Notes under the pieces: model-generated
The model's database searches: none
What the model saw: the letters and a program-made list of their open reading frames with translations, nothing else
What the model was told of the DNA's origin: nothing
Translations under genes and position numbers: made by a program
In this document: in pieces, positions 34,819 to 46,440 of the stretch
Position numbering within the stretch: position 1 is the first letter of the stretch
Layout of the letters: every line of letters starts with the position of its first letter
NCBI GenBank assembly: GCA_028023455.1
Contig: JAQFVV010006294.1
Location: 1,949,001 to 2,013,000, forward strand
DNA length: 64,000 bases
From: Epiperipatus broadwayi
Taxonomy: Eukaryota; Onychophora; Udeonychophora; Euonychophora; Peripatidae
Reading direction: 5' to 3'

Positions 34819-34978
34819 TGAGAGTGTTCTGGATAGATATTTTAAATATTTTCTCATACTGCACTTATTAATTAAGAGCTTGTTGAGCTATTGGTATGTT
34901 CTCTGTATTGCATTTTTATAATTACAAGCTTATAAAAGTAATGTCACATTATATATGGCTTGCTTTTTTAATTATTAT

Positions 34979-36200
34979 GATAAATAGAAATCAAATACTA
35001 CAACTAATCAAAACTAGCACCAAATACACTGACCAATTCAAACTGGAGAAATCATATACCTGCCAGATTTATTCAGGACACTGGCTAAAAGAAATTTCAA
35101 AGGGACACCCAGCTCTTTTCTAGATTTTCCTTTTTACCTCAGTAAATCAGAAATGCACATGCAAATACAAGAGACAATGAAAATACAGCACATTACTTAG
35201 TAATTTTCAAAAGCCTATCTTATCACCTTATGCAAAAAATTCTTTATTTAACATATTAGCATTCACCAGAGTTACATTCTACATCCCCATTATCATTTTC
35301 ATGAAAACCTTTTTCAACAAATTATAAACTCTGTGCAAAAAGCTGTTTTTAAATAAGAAAAGTGGCAATGTCAACTAAAAAGTTCCAATATTCTTTAACA
35401 CACAATGGATTTGTTGGACTACATCATAAAACTCTCAATGCAATTTCCAAAAATGCAAAGAATTTTCAATTCTTGCACATGCATTTAAAATCATACCAAC
35501 TGACTGGCCATCTCCCCATAATGGCTATTGGAAAGCTCTGATTAAACCTCTATTTGGTATTCAAAGACTCTAATTGCATCTCTTCCCTCCCCTACCCCAA
35601 TAATAATCTTATTAGATTTACTCACTTCTCTATCTATCTACAACTTCTGTAATAGATACTTAATTGCACATCAATAACAAATAACTCTATCAAAAATATG
35701 AACTTTGGCCACTATAACCAAAGTATTTTAAATTCCTACTGAAACTAAAGTTGAAAGCCCTGACTATCTTGTTTTCTTAGAATCAAAAATAACCATTGAA
35801 ATGTAGAAGATTAATATGTGCTATGTCATAAGGAAGCAAAACCTGCCCTACACTAGACAATGTCCACACCCTTATCTAAGTAATACTAAAAAACAATAAT
35901 TTATTTGTTAAAAAGGATACATACAGGCTAGCATATTTATATTTTAATTCACAAGATACACTTTCACAATTACAATAAAAAAAAACTCTCACACATTCAC
36001 CAACAAACTAAAAATGATACAATAAAGAAACAGAAAAATAACAGATGTAAACATGTGTACCCTTGGACACTAATGCATCTAAATTTGAGTTTCTAAAATG
36101 ATACAGCTGCCCCCAAACACAACAACAAACAAGACAATACTATTTTGTCAATTTTCTGTGAAGCATCCAATCTGTCAGTGCTGTTACCAGTACCCATAAA
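34979..36200. other. No recognised gene
   Basis: There is slightly less AT-biased sequence near 35250-35800, with fragments that look coding (for example around 35400-35540), but no motif I can name with confidence. Confidence 0.35.
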
Positions 36201-36899
36201 TATAAATAATATCTGTAAATCACCTGTAGGCTCTTTTAATTTCTGAAATTTGATTTCTATTAGCCTTTTATACTCCTGATACTACTACAACTGTCAGCTA
36301 GTTGCTTTTTAGTTGTTGACTATAAGTAGTTCAAATATAAAATAGTAGCCTTCTTTTCAAAATCTAAGATGATGACAATATTTTTATTTTAATTACTTCT
36401 ACTCAGTTTAAAATTTATAAATCATTTATAGACAGATAATCCAAATATAATGCATATACAGTAAAGCTAAAGTGACAGTATAATGATATAAAATTCTTAC
36501 AATTAGTATTTCTTATAGCATAGATTTTATTATGTTTAATAATTTAGCTTTATCTATAGATAAAATGTTCCAACATTATTATTAATATCAATAGAATTGT
36601 AAAACTTACTTAGTCTAAATACATTTTATTTAGTAGTTATTATTTCTATTTTATCATGATACCTTGTATTTCTGATTACTTCTTTAAATTTAATATTAGT
36701 TATATAATTTGATAGACATAAGTTCTCCTGTAAAATATTATATAATATTAGATCTTTTAATTGTCATTTTACAGTGAAAGGTAATACTTCTGATTAGCAT
36801 TTATAGATTTAATAAAATTATATACTTTCTATAGAATGTTTATCAGTTACATTGTTTCTATTCCATATTTCTGATTCAAAGTGCATCACAGACAATATA

Positions 36900-37720
36900 T
36901 AAGCTTAGGTAATATAATTTCCATTTCTATAGCTAAGTTTTTATCATTTTCTCATTATTCTTCCTATAGTTTTATAACTCCTTTTTTGTATTTCTTTATA
37001 GTGTGTTTTGTAGAAATTATTACAATCAAAATTTATTCCAAGATCCTTACAAGATTCTTCTTTTATAATTTTTTTGTTACTATATAGTAATTTGTATTAA
37101 AAATTATAGTTTTTAGTATATGATGTAACACAACATTTACTTTCATGCTATTAATAATACACCAGTTTTCAAAACTATTTGAATCTTCTTGTAATTTAAA
37201 CATATTAAATGGACCACTTATCATCAACATATGACAAAATTTCAAAATGACATATCTTAATTCAAAAATGCTATAACGATAGTAAATAATAATGGTGCCA
37301 AAATCCTCCTTAAAGTACACCTAGATTGATAGATCACTACATTCTTTATTGAAATAAATGTATATCTTATGATCTTTTAAGAAGCTATTCATTTGTTTTT
37401 ATATGTATATTCAATTTAATCAATTGGATTATTAATAATTTATGAGATTAAATCAAAAGTAGATAGCAAGTCCAGATACATATCAATCCCCTCCCACTAA
37501 GATTTAAGTTATGTGCTATATTTAAATTGTTACAAGCTTAGTAATAACTAATCTTTTTGATACTAAACCATGCCGAGATTTTGATATAATCTTATTAAAA
37601 TCATTTTTTATTTTTGAATAAAAACAACTTTACAATTTTTTAGAATGATTTGGTAAAATCAATATTGCTCTATAATTTTTTGGATCACCTTTTGCAACTT
37701 TTTTGTAAATAGATCCCCCA
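36900..37720 (-). pseudogene. Jockey/CR1-like LINE reverse transcriptase remnant
   Basis: Read on the minus strand from 37720 downwards, broken frames give successive reverse transcriptase landmarks. First comes Y-K-K-V-A-K-G-D-P-K-N-Y-R-A (usual K-K-G-D-P-N-Y-R-P). Next is an I-S-K-S-R-H-G-L-V-S-K-R block (usual Q-H-G-F), then Y-L-D-L-L-S-T-F-D (usual D-F-S-K-A-F-D). At 37063-37320 a frame ends with L-Q-E-D-S-N-S-F-E-N-W-C. A post-catalytic T-H-Y-K-E-I-Q-K-R-S-Y-K-T-I-G segment lies near 37000. The Y/F-A-D-D site is not legible. The copy is ancient; the clade is inferred from this pattern. Confidence 0.6.
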
Positions 37721-38032
37721 CATTATATGTTGTACTTGTATTATAATTGTTTTTTTTATAAATGAGCACCATTAGTTTAAATTTATTTTTCATTGTTGTT
37801 GTTTTTTACTATTTTCTATTATTGTTTGTTATACTGTAAAATTATTTATCAGCATTATCAATGAATGTAATATTCATATGATGAATCATCAATAAGCTAT
37901 TATATATCACCTGATTTAATACTATCTTCATTTTTTATTGATCCATGTAAATCAAACAATAAATATAATGACAATAATTCATTTGATATCTTTTTTTCTA
38001 TATTTATATTATATTTCATATAATAAATAGAA

Positions 38033-38530
38033 TATATGAGCACAGACTCTCTACTCTATCTCATAACACTGGTACACTTGAACACATATATGTCGAAAAG
38101 ATAAATAATCACCAATATACATATTTCAGCTAAACCAGCAATCATCAGTTGGTCCAGATTATCATCTCTACCCATATATGTAATAAGTGCTAAGATATAT
38201 ATTAAGATAGCCAATCTTCATACTTTAATGGACAGGCTTCAATCCACTCCTTCAACCATCCATCCAATTGAAAATCTGATGATGGAACACTCAAAGGCCA
38301 CAATGAGGCTGAGATTCTCATCACACCCATGTTGACCTAAAGTCAATCTGACCTCTCATGTACAGGATATAATCCATTTAATACATATACAAGGGATGGC
38401 CAGACATCTCTACTATGTAATAATTGAATATATATCTGTATCAATTATGTAATATATAGGGTATATGAGCACAGACTTTCACACAATGCACCACTCTTCA
38501 CTCTATCTCATAACACTGATACACCTGAAC
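38033..38530. repeat. Repeat family F4, partial tandem of a 429-bp unit
   Basis: A block beginning TATATGAGCACAGACT occurs at 38033 and again at 38462, both followed by a CTCTATCTCATAACACTG block, so one full unit and the start of a second are present. The diverged opposite-strand copy at 46130-46440 shares the GTTGGTCCAGAT, GAAAATCTGATGA and GGAAC segments. A CUGAUGA followed by a possible UGG/CCA stem lies near 38278-38300, but GAAAC is not intact. Confidence 0.55.
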
Positions 38531-38659
38531 ATAATAAAAAAAAGGAATAAAATAGTTTTCTACTTTTTTTAATGTAATAAAGTTTTAGTATATTTTGTTC
38601 TCATGGAAATAAGATAATTTCCCTCCTCTTCTTATGTATTGATTTCTATATTTACATAT

Positions 38660-39490
38660 CATAACATTTTCAACCTTCAACAACACTATTTTTTATACCA
38701 AAACTTTATTCTTACAGTTTCGACTACTCGGCATTCATCATCAGAGTTAGAATATCCAAATATATAATTATACAATTAATAAATTGAATACACATTTATA
38801 TACATAATTAAATACACAATTAAAACATACATCTTAGCCATACCATTATAAATAACCATTTTATTATTCTAACTTAATTAATTTTATCCACATTTATTTT
38901 ATATTATTTTACCTTTAAATTATTTAAAAAACTATAATTTTAAAAAACTTTGACTTTTTATTCTAGTATTTAATACATATTATTTTATTATCTTTTTACT
39001 TATATTTTTAATCAACTTATAACCTTTTCTTATTTTTATTATATATTTTATAACCAACTATTAACTTTTTTTTACATTACAAATTACTCACTTCTTTAAA
39101 ATCCTATTTCTAAAAACCCAATTGACAAAATTTTTACACTTGCAAATTGTTATAATAAAAATAAAAAAGGATTAGAAATTGATTTAAAATATAAGTAAAA
39201 AAAAATAATAATAAAATAATATGTATTAAATGGTAAAAAAAAGTTCCAAGTTTTTTAAAATTATGTTTTAAAAATAATTTTAAAATATTATAAATGTGGA
39301 TAAAATTAATTAAGAGTAGAGTAATAAAATGGAAAATGGTTCTTTATAATGATCAGTTAATTGTATTTAATTATGTATATGTGTATAAAATGTAATAATT
39401 GTATAATTATATATTTAGATATTGTAGCAAAACTGTAAGAATCAAGTTTTGATATAAAAAATAATATTGTTGAAGTGTTTAAGAAAATGC
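38660..39490. repeat. Inverted repeat with hammerhead-like core on the minus strand
   Basis: The left arm (about 38660-39080) and right arm (about 39140-39490) are inverted copies, for example CTTTATTCTTACAGTTT near 38704 against CTGTAAGAATCAAG near 39433. The left arm keeps a minus-strand segment (38712-38755) with CUGAUGA and CGAAAC, and distal complementary strands UAUUCU/AGAAUA. The right arm has lost the CUGAUGA half. This resembles a Penelope-type terminal repeat. Confidence 0.5.
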
Positions 39491-40053
39491 ATTTTATTCT
39501 TGCAGTAAAGTTATCATAATAATAATAATAATTCTTTTAAGCTTTTATTGTAGTAAATAGTTTCTTTGTAATTGTGGAGATATCCTTTTCTATGGAAATT
39601 ATTTCTGGATCACTTAAATAATTTTGCAGCATTACTGTTCATAAATATTTTTTCTAATTTTCAGTTTTAAAAAACAGCTTTCGGTTGTAGTTATACTTAA
39701 AAATAAAAGTTTATTAAAAAAATTTTTTTTGGGGGGGAGAGAAGGCATATTATTTGGGAATAAACATCTAAAATTATTTTTCACAAACTTGTAGTACAAT
39801 AAGAATTAAATTATTCATTTATCTTTAGAAAAGTTTATTTATATTCATTGTGCAAGGGGAAAAAAGCTTAAGCCACCCTCTTTTACTAATTGATATAACT
39901 AAATAGCACAAATCTCAAATATCGTATTTTTTTTACACCTCTAAAAACAATGCAAAGATAATGAAGGTAGCATTGAGTTTAAATTCTTATTATTTCTATC
40001 CCAAGCCAGTAACCTAATTTTATTTTGAATTCATTTTATTTAATACTTTAAAT
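39491..40053. other. No recognised gene
   Basis: The stretch is AT-rich with an ATA/ATT microsatellite near 39515 and a poly-G run near 39730. It ends at the target duplication of the small hAT element. Confidence 0.4.
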
Positions 40054-41547
40054 CAGTGTTTCCCAACCTGAGGTACGCGTACCACTAGTGGTACGCGAGT
40101 TGCTAGTTGGTGGTAAACGAAAAATAATCAATAATGGCAGACAAAAAAAAATTAAATCATAAAAATATAGAAACATTTTTCCCTATAATTCATAAAAATT
40201 GAAAGTATGATTAAGAAACTAGATTTTTGGAAACAGTAATATATATAAGTATCGAAAACAATCAACTGCAAGTATTCGAAACTCTACATATTTTTTTTGT
40301 TTGAAAATAAGGTTAGTCTGTCTCAAGATATACGAGAAAATATAATAGCGCATTTAACAAGATTAAAATTGTCTTTCATGGAATATTTTTCAAAACTCGA
40401 AAACACAAATGAGAATTGGACTTCAAACCCCTTCTATGCAGAAAATTTAGAAAAAGCTACATCATTATCAATAAAGGATAAAGAAAATTTAATAGAATTA
40501 TCATGTGACAGCACTTAACAAGTAGAATTCAAATGACACAATCTAATTAATTTTTGGTTAAACATTAAAGAATATGAACAACTTTCTGAGAAAGCTCTTA
40601 AATTATTAGTACCGTTTACTAGTACGGAATTAGTAGGAAGAGCTTTTTCAATATATATTTTTTTAAAAAATAAGTATCGAAACAGATTGAATGCAGCTAT
40701 AGACTTAAGGGTATACCTCGCATCTTTTGAACCAAATTTCAAAAAATTATATTGTTCGAAACAAGCACAAAGATCTCATTAAATTTATTTTATAAAAATA
40801 TTTGATTATGATAAGAAAATATACTAATTGGTTTTTTATAATTTTGTGTTTTTATTAAAACCATTTATTAGTAAACAAAATATGACAAAATAGATAAATA
40901 ATGAGTTGGATCAAGGCAAATCAATCTAAATTATTTAATTTGAAAGAATGTATCAGAAAAGGATCATACCCAGAAATTAGACTCATTAATTCTTGATCAT
41001 CTATTGTGGATTACTAGATGTAAGCTAGTATTTAATCATCAAAATTTTAATCCTATTAACTTCATGCTAAACAATATAAAGAAAACAAGAACAAGAGATA
41101 GCCTGATAATCCCTGAGATTATTTTTACCATGCTGGATTTATCCTCTCAATGGCCCAACCAATAGCAAGATGCTCCGAAAAAGAGAAAACAGACTCAAAT
41201 TCGGGAAAAACAAATGAAGGAATGAGAAAACACTTTGAACAAAATATGTACCAAATAACCTTTAATAATGTAATCTTTAATAAATTATTTTGGAAAAAAT
41301 ATGAAACTTTGAACAAACACATATAAATATGTTACAGTGAGTTTATAATCTGGCGTGTTTCAATGTAATTTGTCTCATTATGAGATGTGCATACATACAT
41401 GGTCACCCTATAATATTTATAATGCAAATAAAATAACACACTCGCAATAACAAATTTCATTAAATACAATCATTTTTACGAAATGGTACAATTTAGTGTG
41501 ATGTACTATCATGTGGTACGCGAGCCAAAAAAGGTTGGGAAACGCTG
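40054..41547 (+). mobile_element. hAT DNA transposon, internally deleted
   Basis: The left end is CAGTGTTTCCCAACC and the right end, read inward, is CAGCGTTTCCCAACC, with one mismatch in 15. The 8-bp target duplication CTTTAAAT is perfect (40046-40053 and 41548-41555). Subterminal GGTACGCG motifs occur at both ends, on the left as a palindrome around ACTAGT. Length is 1,494 bp. Only the C-terminal third of a transposase remains. Confidence 0.92.
40297..40780 (+). pseudogene. hAT transposase C-terminus, ZBED5/SCAND3-like
   Basis: The first frame (40297-40518) gives L-S-Q-D-I-R-E-N-I-I-A-H-L and F-Y-A-E-N-L-E-K. After a stop the second piece (about 40520-40780) gives the hAT dimerisation region: L-L-V-P-F-T-S-T-E-L, then K-Y-R-N-R-L-N-A-A-I-D-L-R-V-Y-L. 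This matches the end of domesticated-looking hAT proteins of the ZBED5/SCAND3 type. The catalytic core and BED finger are missing. Confidence 0.8.
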
Positions 41548-41628
41548 CTTTAAATGACCAAATTTCATTGTTGTCCATAATGTTGCCTTTTATATATAAA
41601 ATTAAAAACAATCAATTTAAAACAAATT

Positions 41629-43215
41629 AAAACAGACAATTCACTATAAATAAAAAAAATAGTTAATATATCAACCTGGCTTCCATTTCTTAATGAAACC
41701 TTTTCAAGATGTTTCTTTTTACATAATCACATGCAATGGAATATGACTTCTTTATCAAAGCCAGGAATCTCTCAGCTACTGTGACCAAAGAAACCTGTTA
41801 GCTACCTTACCTTTTCATTCACTCTTTTTCCCATATTCTTCTCTATCCTACTCCATCCCATTTCCACATCATGATCTTTTGTCTATTTATGCCTTTAGAT
41901 TCCCAGTATCTTTTTCCAAACTCTGTATATAAAAGCCAAGAATCCATTTACTGAATAATCTATATTTATTCTTCCACAACATGGTTGTTTTTATGAGATG
42001 CAAAAAGCAGAATGAAAATGATTGGTAGGTTGCAATTTATGGACAGTTAAGAGAATAGCCAAAATAGTTCTTAATTAGATTAAGAGTAAAGGACAGGCAA
42101 CAAGATGGTGAGAAAGATAGTACTGTATGCAGAAGATTTGGATAGACTTTATGTCAGTATACTTGTACAAAAAAGAGATGATTGTGTTAGAATTGTTGGG
42201 TGCTATAGTGGCAAAGAATGGGATAGAATAGATGCATTCATTAAAAATAGAGTGTTGGAGAACTAGTAAGGAGTAAAAAAAATTAAAGATATATACAGAA
42301 GTCAACAGAATATTGGCTGTGAATTAATTTATAATAGCAAAGAAAGTAATTTACTGTTTAAGGCTCAAACAGGATCTTTAGTAACAAGAAAATATATATA
42401 TAAATGAAGGAATGTGGGTGATTTAGTCTGCAAGTTATTCAAGAAAAATATTGGCATCTGTTAATTGAATGTAAATGCTTACAAGCAGAAAGGCTACACA
42501 ACTCCAATGGACATTATTTACATAAGTAAAATACATAAAAATGATTGAACTTATTATAATCTTCCCCCCTCCCATAACATATATATTTACAAAATAATCT
42601 TTTCTTTTTATCTTAAAATTTTAACTCTAAAGTTTCCAATAATCTAACAATGCCCATTTCCCCCTAATTATGCTGGACCTTTAACCATGTTTACACATTT
42701 GTTTACATTTTCTTGAATATACAAAGTTTCATAACATTTTCTTTCCTAGTAATTTTTTGGATAATAGACATAGAAAGAATTGTGAAAAAAAATAATTCAA
42801 GTAATAAAGTATGTTAAAAATTACAAGGAAAAGAAAATGTTATGAAACTTTGTATATTCAATAAAATTTAAATTAATGTCTAAAAATGGTTTAAGATTCA
42901 ACACAATTAAGGAGGAAATGGGCATTGTTATAATTTTAAAATAAAAAGATTAGTTATATTATTTTATATATATTATTGGGAGGGGGAGTAAAGATTGTAA
43001 TAATTATTTTTATGCACATATATGTATTTTACTAATTATATTTATTGTAATGTAATGTAAATATCCATTGGGTGGAGTTGCTGTAGGGTAGTTGTTCTTG
43101 TGATTATTTAAAAAGAAACATCTTGAAAAGATTTCATTAAGGAATGAAAGTCGGTTTGATATATTAAACTTTTTTTTATTATTTATAGTGAGTTGTCTGT
43201 TTCCCTTTTGTTTTA
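41629..43215. repeat. Interrupted inverted repeat (foldback element)
   Basis: Left-arm blocks 41629-41745 and 42485-42770 correspond in reverse complement to 43215 back to 42820; the centre is near 42795. Examples are CAAAGTTTCATAACATTTTC at 42722 against its complement near 42833, and AAACATCTTGAAAAG near 43126 against its complement near 41710. About 740 bp (41746-42484) interrupts the left arm only. Each arm carries an imperfect stem beside a CUUGAAAAG motif, vaguely like a degraded hammerhead. Confidence 0.6.
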
Positions 43216-44389
43216 AATTATTTTTAATTTTATTTAATATATTTTTTATAACTTTGTAATCACAGAAAATATGTAGCCAAGATATGAACTATTTCAATTA
43301 TACATTACTAAAATATATATGTAATTAAACAAAAGTATTAAAATTCTTTTTTTTTTAATTTACACCATGGCAGCTCCACCCTCATCTATTAATATTGTTT
43401 TTTACATTATGCTGTAAGCACTTTTTTTTTCTTCCAAAAGTCTGTTGTTATATAACATTTCAAATTAATAAAAAAAAATTCTAAATGCAAAGCTACAAGT
43501 TTTACAAAATTTAAGAAAATTAATAAATTATTTTTCTTAAGCAATAAAGTAATATAAAAAGTTAGCTATTTTTGGCAAAATATTATTGCATCAAAAAGCA
43601 TAAAGTTTATATACTCACCTGAGAATCTAAAATGCATAACTACAATTAAGGATTACTGTAAAGATTTTGAAGCCAATATGGATTTAAAACATTAAACCAA
43701 TTAGAGATGCAGTATCTATTGATTATGAGACTATTATATTTCCAGATGGAAAAAGAAATTATTAAGGAAAAGAGATATCATGTAGAGCATCTCTATTGCG
43801 ACAAAACTGGACTAATTTTGCTATATCAATGGCTTGAGAAAGTCAGGGTTTAATACATCACTATTTATTTGATTTAAAAAAATAAAACTGTAATAATTTT
43901 TTTATGAATGACTAAATATGTAAATTTGCTCTCTCAATTTATTATTAATAACTACATTTATTTTAAATTTTTTATACGATATTCTTAATTTATATCTGCA
44001 TGTTATACACATCTGTGTTATATACATATGCATGTTAAAAATACTGAACATCTAAAATACAGTAACAAATAAAATGGGGCTTGGAACAAAATATAGCAGA
44101 CATCATAGCTCCATCGCATATTAAATAACACTACTCCAACTTTTTGTAAAAACAAATCTTTTTAATTCAATAAATATGTGAGTATGTATGTATAACATAA
44201 TTAAAAACTAAACATTTTAATGATTTACATATAGTCTTTATCAGTTATATCAATCTGAAAAAAATTATAACTGTACATCTATATCTTGCTTGGCATTGGA
44301 TCCTTGGAAATCATTATCAATTTGTACTCACTATTTTGATTTACAATTATTTATTCACTATAATGGTCTTTAAAAATTTCATTTTTTTT
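43216..44389. other. No recognised gene
   Basis: AT-rich sequence without a coding signal or transposon end that I can support. Confidence 0.4.
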
Positions 44390-44394
44390 TTTTT

Positions 44395-44650
44395 TTGATG
44401 ACCATTTTGTAAAATTGATGGCATTTGACCATCCAATATTTATATATTTATCAATATAATTCTTGTTTTTTATTAATGTATTATAAATTTTGGAATAATA
44501 TTAAAGTTTGATCCATTTTTTTATGATAATGAAAGTTTTATCCCTTTTTTGATCTGAACTATTATTATAAAAAATGGATCAAACTTTCATATTATCCAAT
44601 TAAAAAAAACAAGAATTATATTGATAAACATAAATATTGGATGGCCAAAT
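44395..44650. repeat. Imperfect palindrome, about 250 bp
   Basis: The left arm (about 44425-44525) and right arm (about 44565-44645) are inverted copies: GACCATCCAATATTTAT and GTTTGATCCATTTTTT on the left against their complements on the right. It is a small hairpin-forming repeat with no coding sequence. Confidence 0.6.
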
Positions 44651-46129
44651 AGTAAAAGTATAGAAAAAATAATAGAAAATTATAAGAGACTATATAAAAT
44701 GCAAAAACGGAATTGTTATATAAAAGTAAATATGACCACTGCAAATACGGTTTATTGTGGTTATACAGGGAAGCAGATGTAAGAGCCAAGGAACATAACA
44801 ATGCAAGATGATAAATCTGTTTTATACATTCACTATTTAACATATGGACATAAAAGACAAATATATTAAACATTTTATATTAAGCAATTGTATAAATATT
44901 TATAAAACTTCAATAAATTTAGTTATAATATACATAAAGTTATATAAAGTATGTTCTTATTTATTCTGTATATTAATGAAATCTCTGTACCATAATTTTT
45001 TTTTTATTTTGTTAGTTATTTTACTTGACTAATCCCATCTGAAATAATTGGTTAACATTTAAATAGATGCACAAAACCATGTTCCAAAACAGGTTTTTAA
45101 TGTATAATTATTAATATATAGCTGTTATATATTTTTATTATAATTTACATGAAAAAACAGCATAATGAACTTAATTAATTTCCACTTTTTCTTAAATACA
45201 CTTTTTTTTTTTATTATAACCATTGCTTTATTCAGTAAAGCAGTTTAAATAAATACTAAGTCTTTTGTAACAATTAACCTGCTTCATTTTTGTTGTAATA
45301 ACTCATTCATATTTTGATGTGCACAACATAAGTTGAACAATCATTGATGTTTTACTTTTTAATCTATTTTGTCTGAGAAGTTAATTTAAAATCATTAACC
45401 AACGACTCATTACACAGACATTCTACCCAATATATTCAAGTTTTACATACCAGGTAGAGCCACTAAAGCTGTACCAAAGATATTAATCAATAAATAAATA
45501 AAGACAAAGTTTTTGGTTCTCTATTTAATAGAATTTGCATTTTAAAAAAAACCAATTCAAACAATTTTACTATTTATAATTTTTGTCTCAACATTTTTAA
45601 AATAAACCATATTCAATATGAATTTAAGGTGAAAATTTCTATTTAAAATGAATTTACAATTAGTATTTACACACGCAGACATTACATTTTTCAGGCACTA
45701 TATGTCACTCATAGAAAAAGACTTTGTTGTGTCAAATGTAATTATAAAATGCAATGCGTAAATGCATAGCTTTATACTAATGCAATACAAAGCATAAAAA
45801 CTTGTGTAATTTATTAAAAAATGACATTGGATGAATAATACAAAATTGCATAATTTAGTTAAATAATAATGAAGTATATTTTGCTAATGTTTTATTGAAT
45901 TATGGCATTTATTATCAATAATGTTAGATTCTTTTTTTAAAAAAATTATTAATTTATATTTTTTAGAAATTATGCAAATTTGTATTTTCATTAAGAAATT
46001 AACAAATTATGGCTTCATTATTTGTACTATTTTTTATCAAATTATGCAAGTTTGTATTATTTAGCAATATATTTTTAATATTTAAATAAAAGTATAATTA
46101 ACATACCTGGAGTTTAGATAATGAATTTG
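44651..46129. other. No recognised gene
   Basis: Very AT-rich. A short frame near 44700-44810 has some non-random look (L-W-L-Y-R-E-A-D-V-R-A-K-E-H-N) but cannot be assigned. Confidence 0.35.
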
Positions 46130-46440
46130 AACCCAGACATTCAAGCTCTCTTCAGTTATCCACTTTATCTCATACAATTAATATATCTGACCACACACAT
46201 GAAAAAGATAAAACATGGGCATAACAATATTGGCATTTGGGAGTTCCGTCATCAGATTTTCAACGGTGTGGATGGCTAAAAAGTTGGGTGTAGATCTTAA
46301 TATAAATCATGGGAGATAATGATCTGGACCAATTGATGAGTGCTGGCTCAGCATGAAATATAAATATATATTGGAGAACATTTATCTTGTTTACATATGT
46401 ATCAGTTACATGAGAGTGGATAGCTTAAGGGAGCTTGAAG
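46130..46440 (-). repeat. Repeat family F4, diverged copy
   Basis: In reverse complement it aligns with 38100-38300: GCTGAGCCAGCACTCATCA, then TTGGTCCAGAT, then TTGAAAATCTGATGA and GGAAC. CUGAUGA is followed by CGG and later GCC, allowing a short stem, but a clear GAAAC is absent. Confidence 0.5.

Larger units (their letters stand above)
33533..34978. repeat. Hammerhead-bearing tandem/inverted array, family F2
   Basis: Units of about 420-426 bp occur twice on the minus strand (33533 to about 34210) and twice on the plus strand (about 34215-34978), meeting head to head near 34212. Ribozyme-like cores are at 33620, 34046, 34353 and 34773. The units share blocks with family F3: a CCCATATA block, a TTTAAAGACAT block and, after the ribozyme, the AGCTTGTTTGAG/AGCTTGTTTAGAG region. 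So F2 and F3 are related. No protein is encoded. Confidence 0.8.

Noticed and set aside
35400-35560. BEL/Pao or other integrase fragment
   Set aside because: A few residues (P-S-P-H-N-G-Y-W-K-A-L) recall integrase, but no zinc or catalytic motif could be placed.
38278-38300. Definite hammerhead ribozyme in F4
   Set aside because: CUGAUGA is present but GAAAC and a cleavage triplet are not; it is reported only as a possible decayed member.
44616-45032. Genes on both strands near 44.6-45.0 kb
   Set aside because: Very AT-rich, overlapping a palindrome, without motifs or codon bias.
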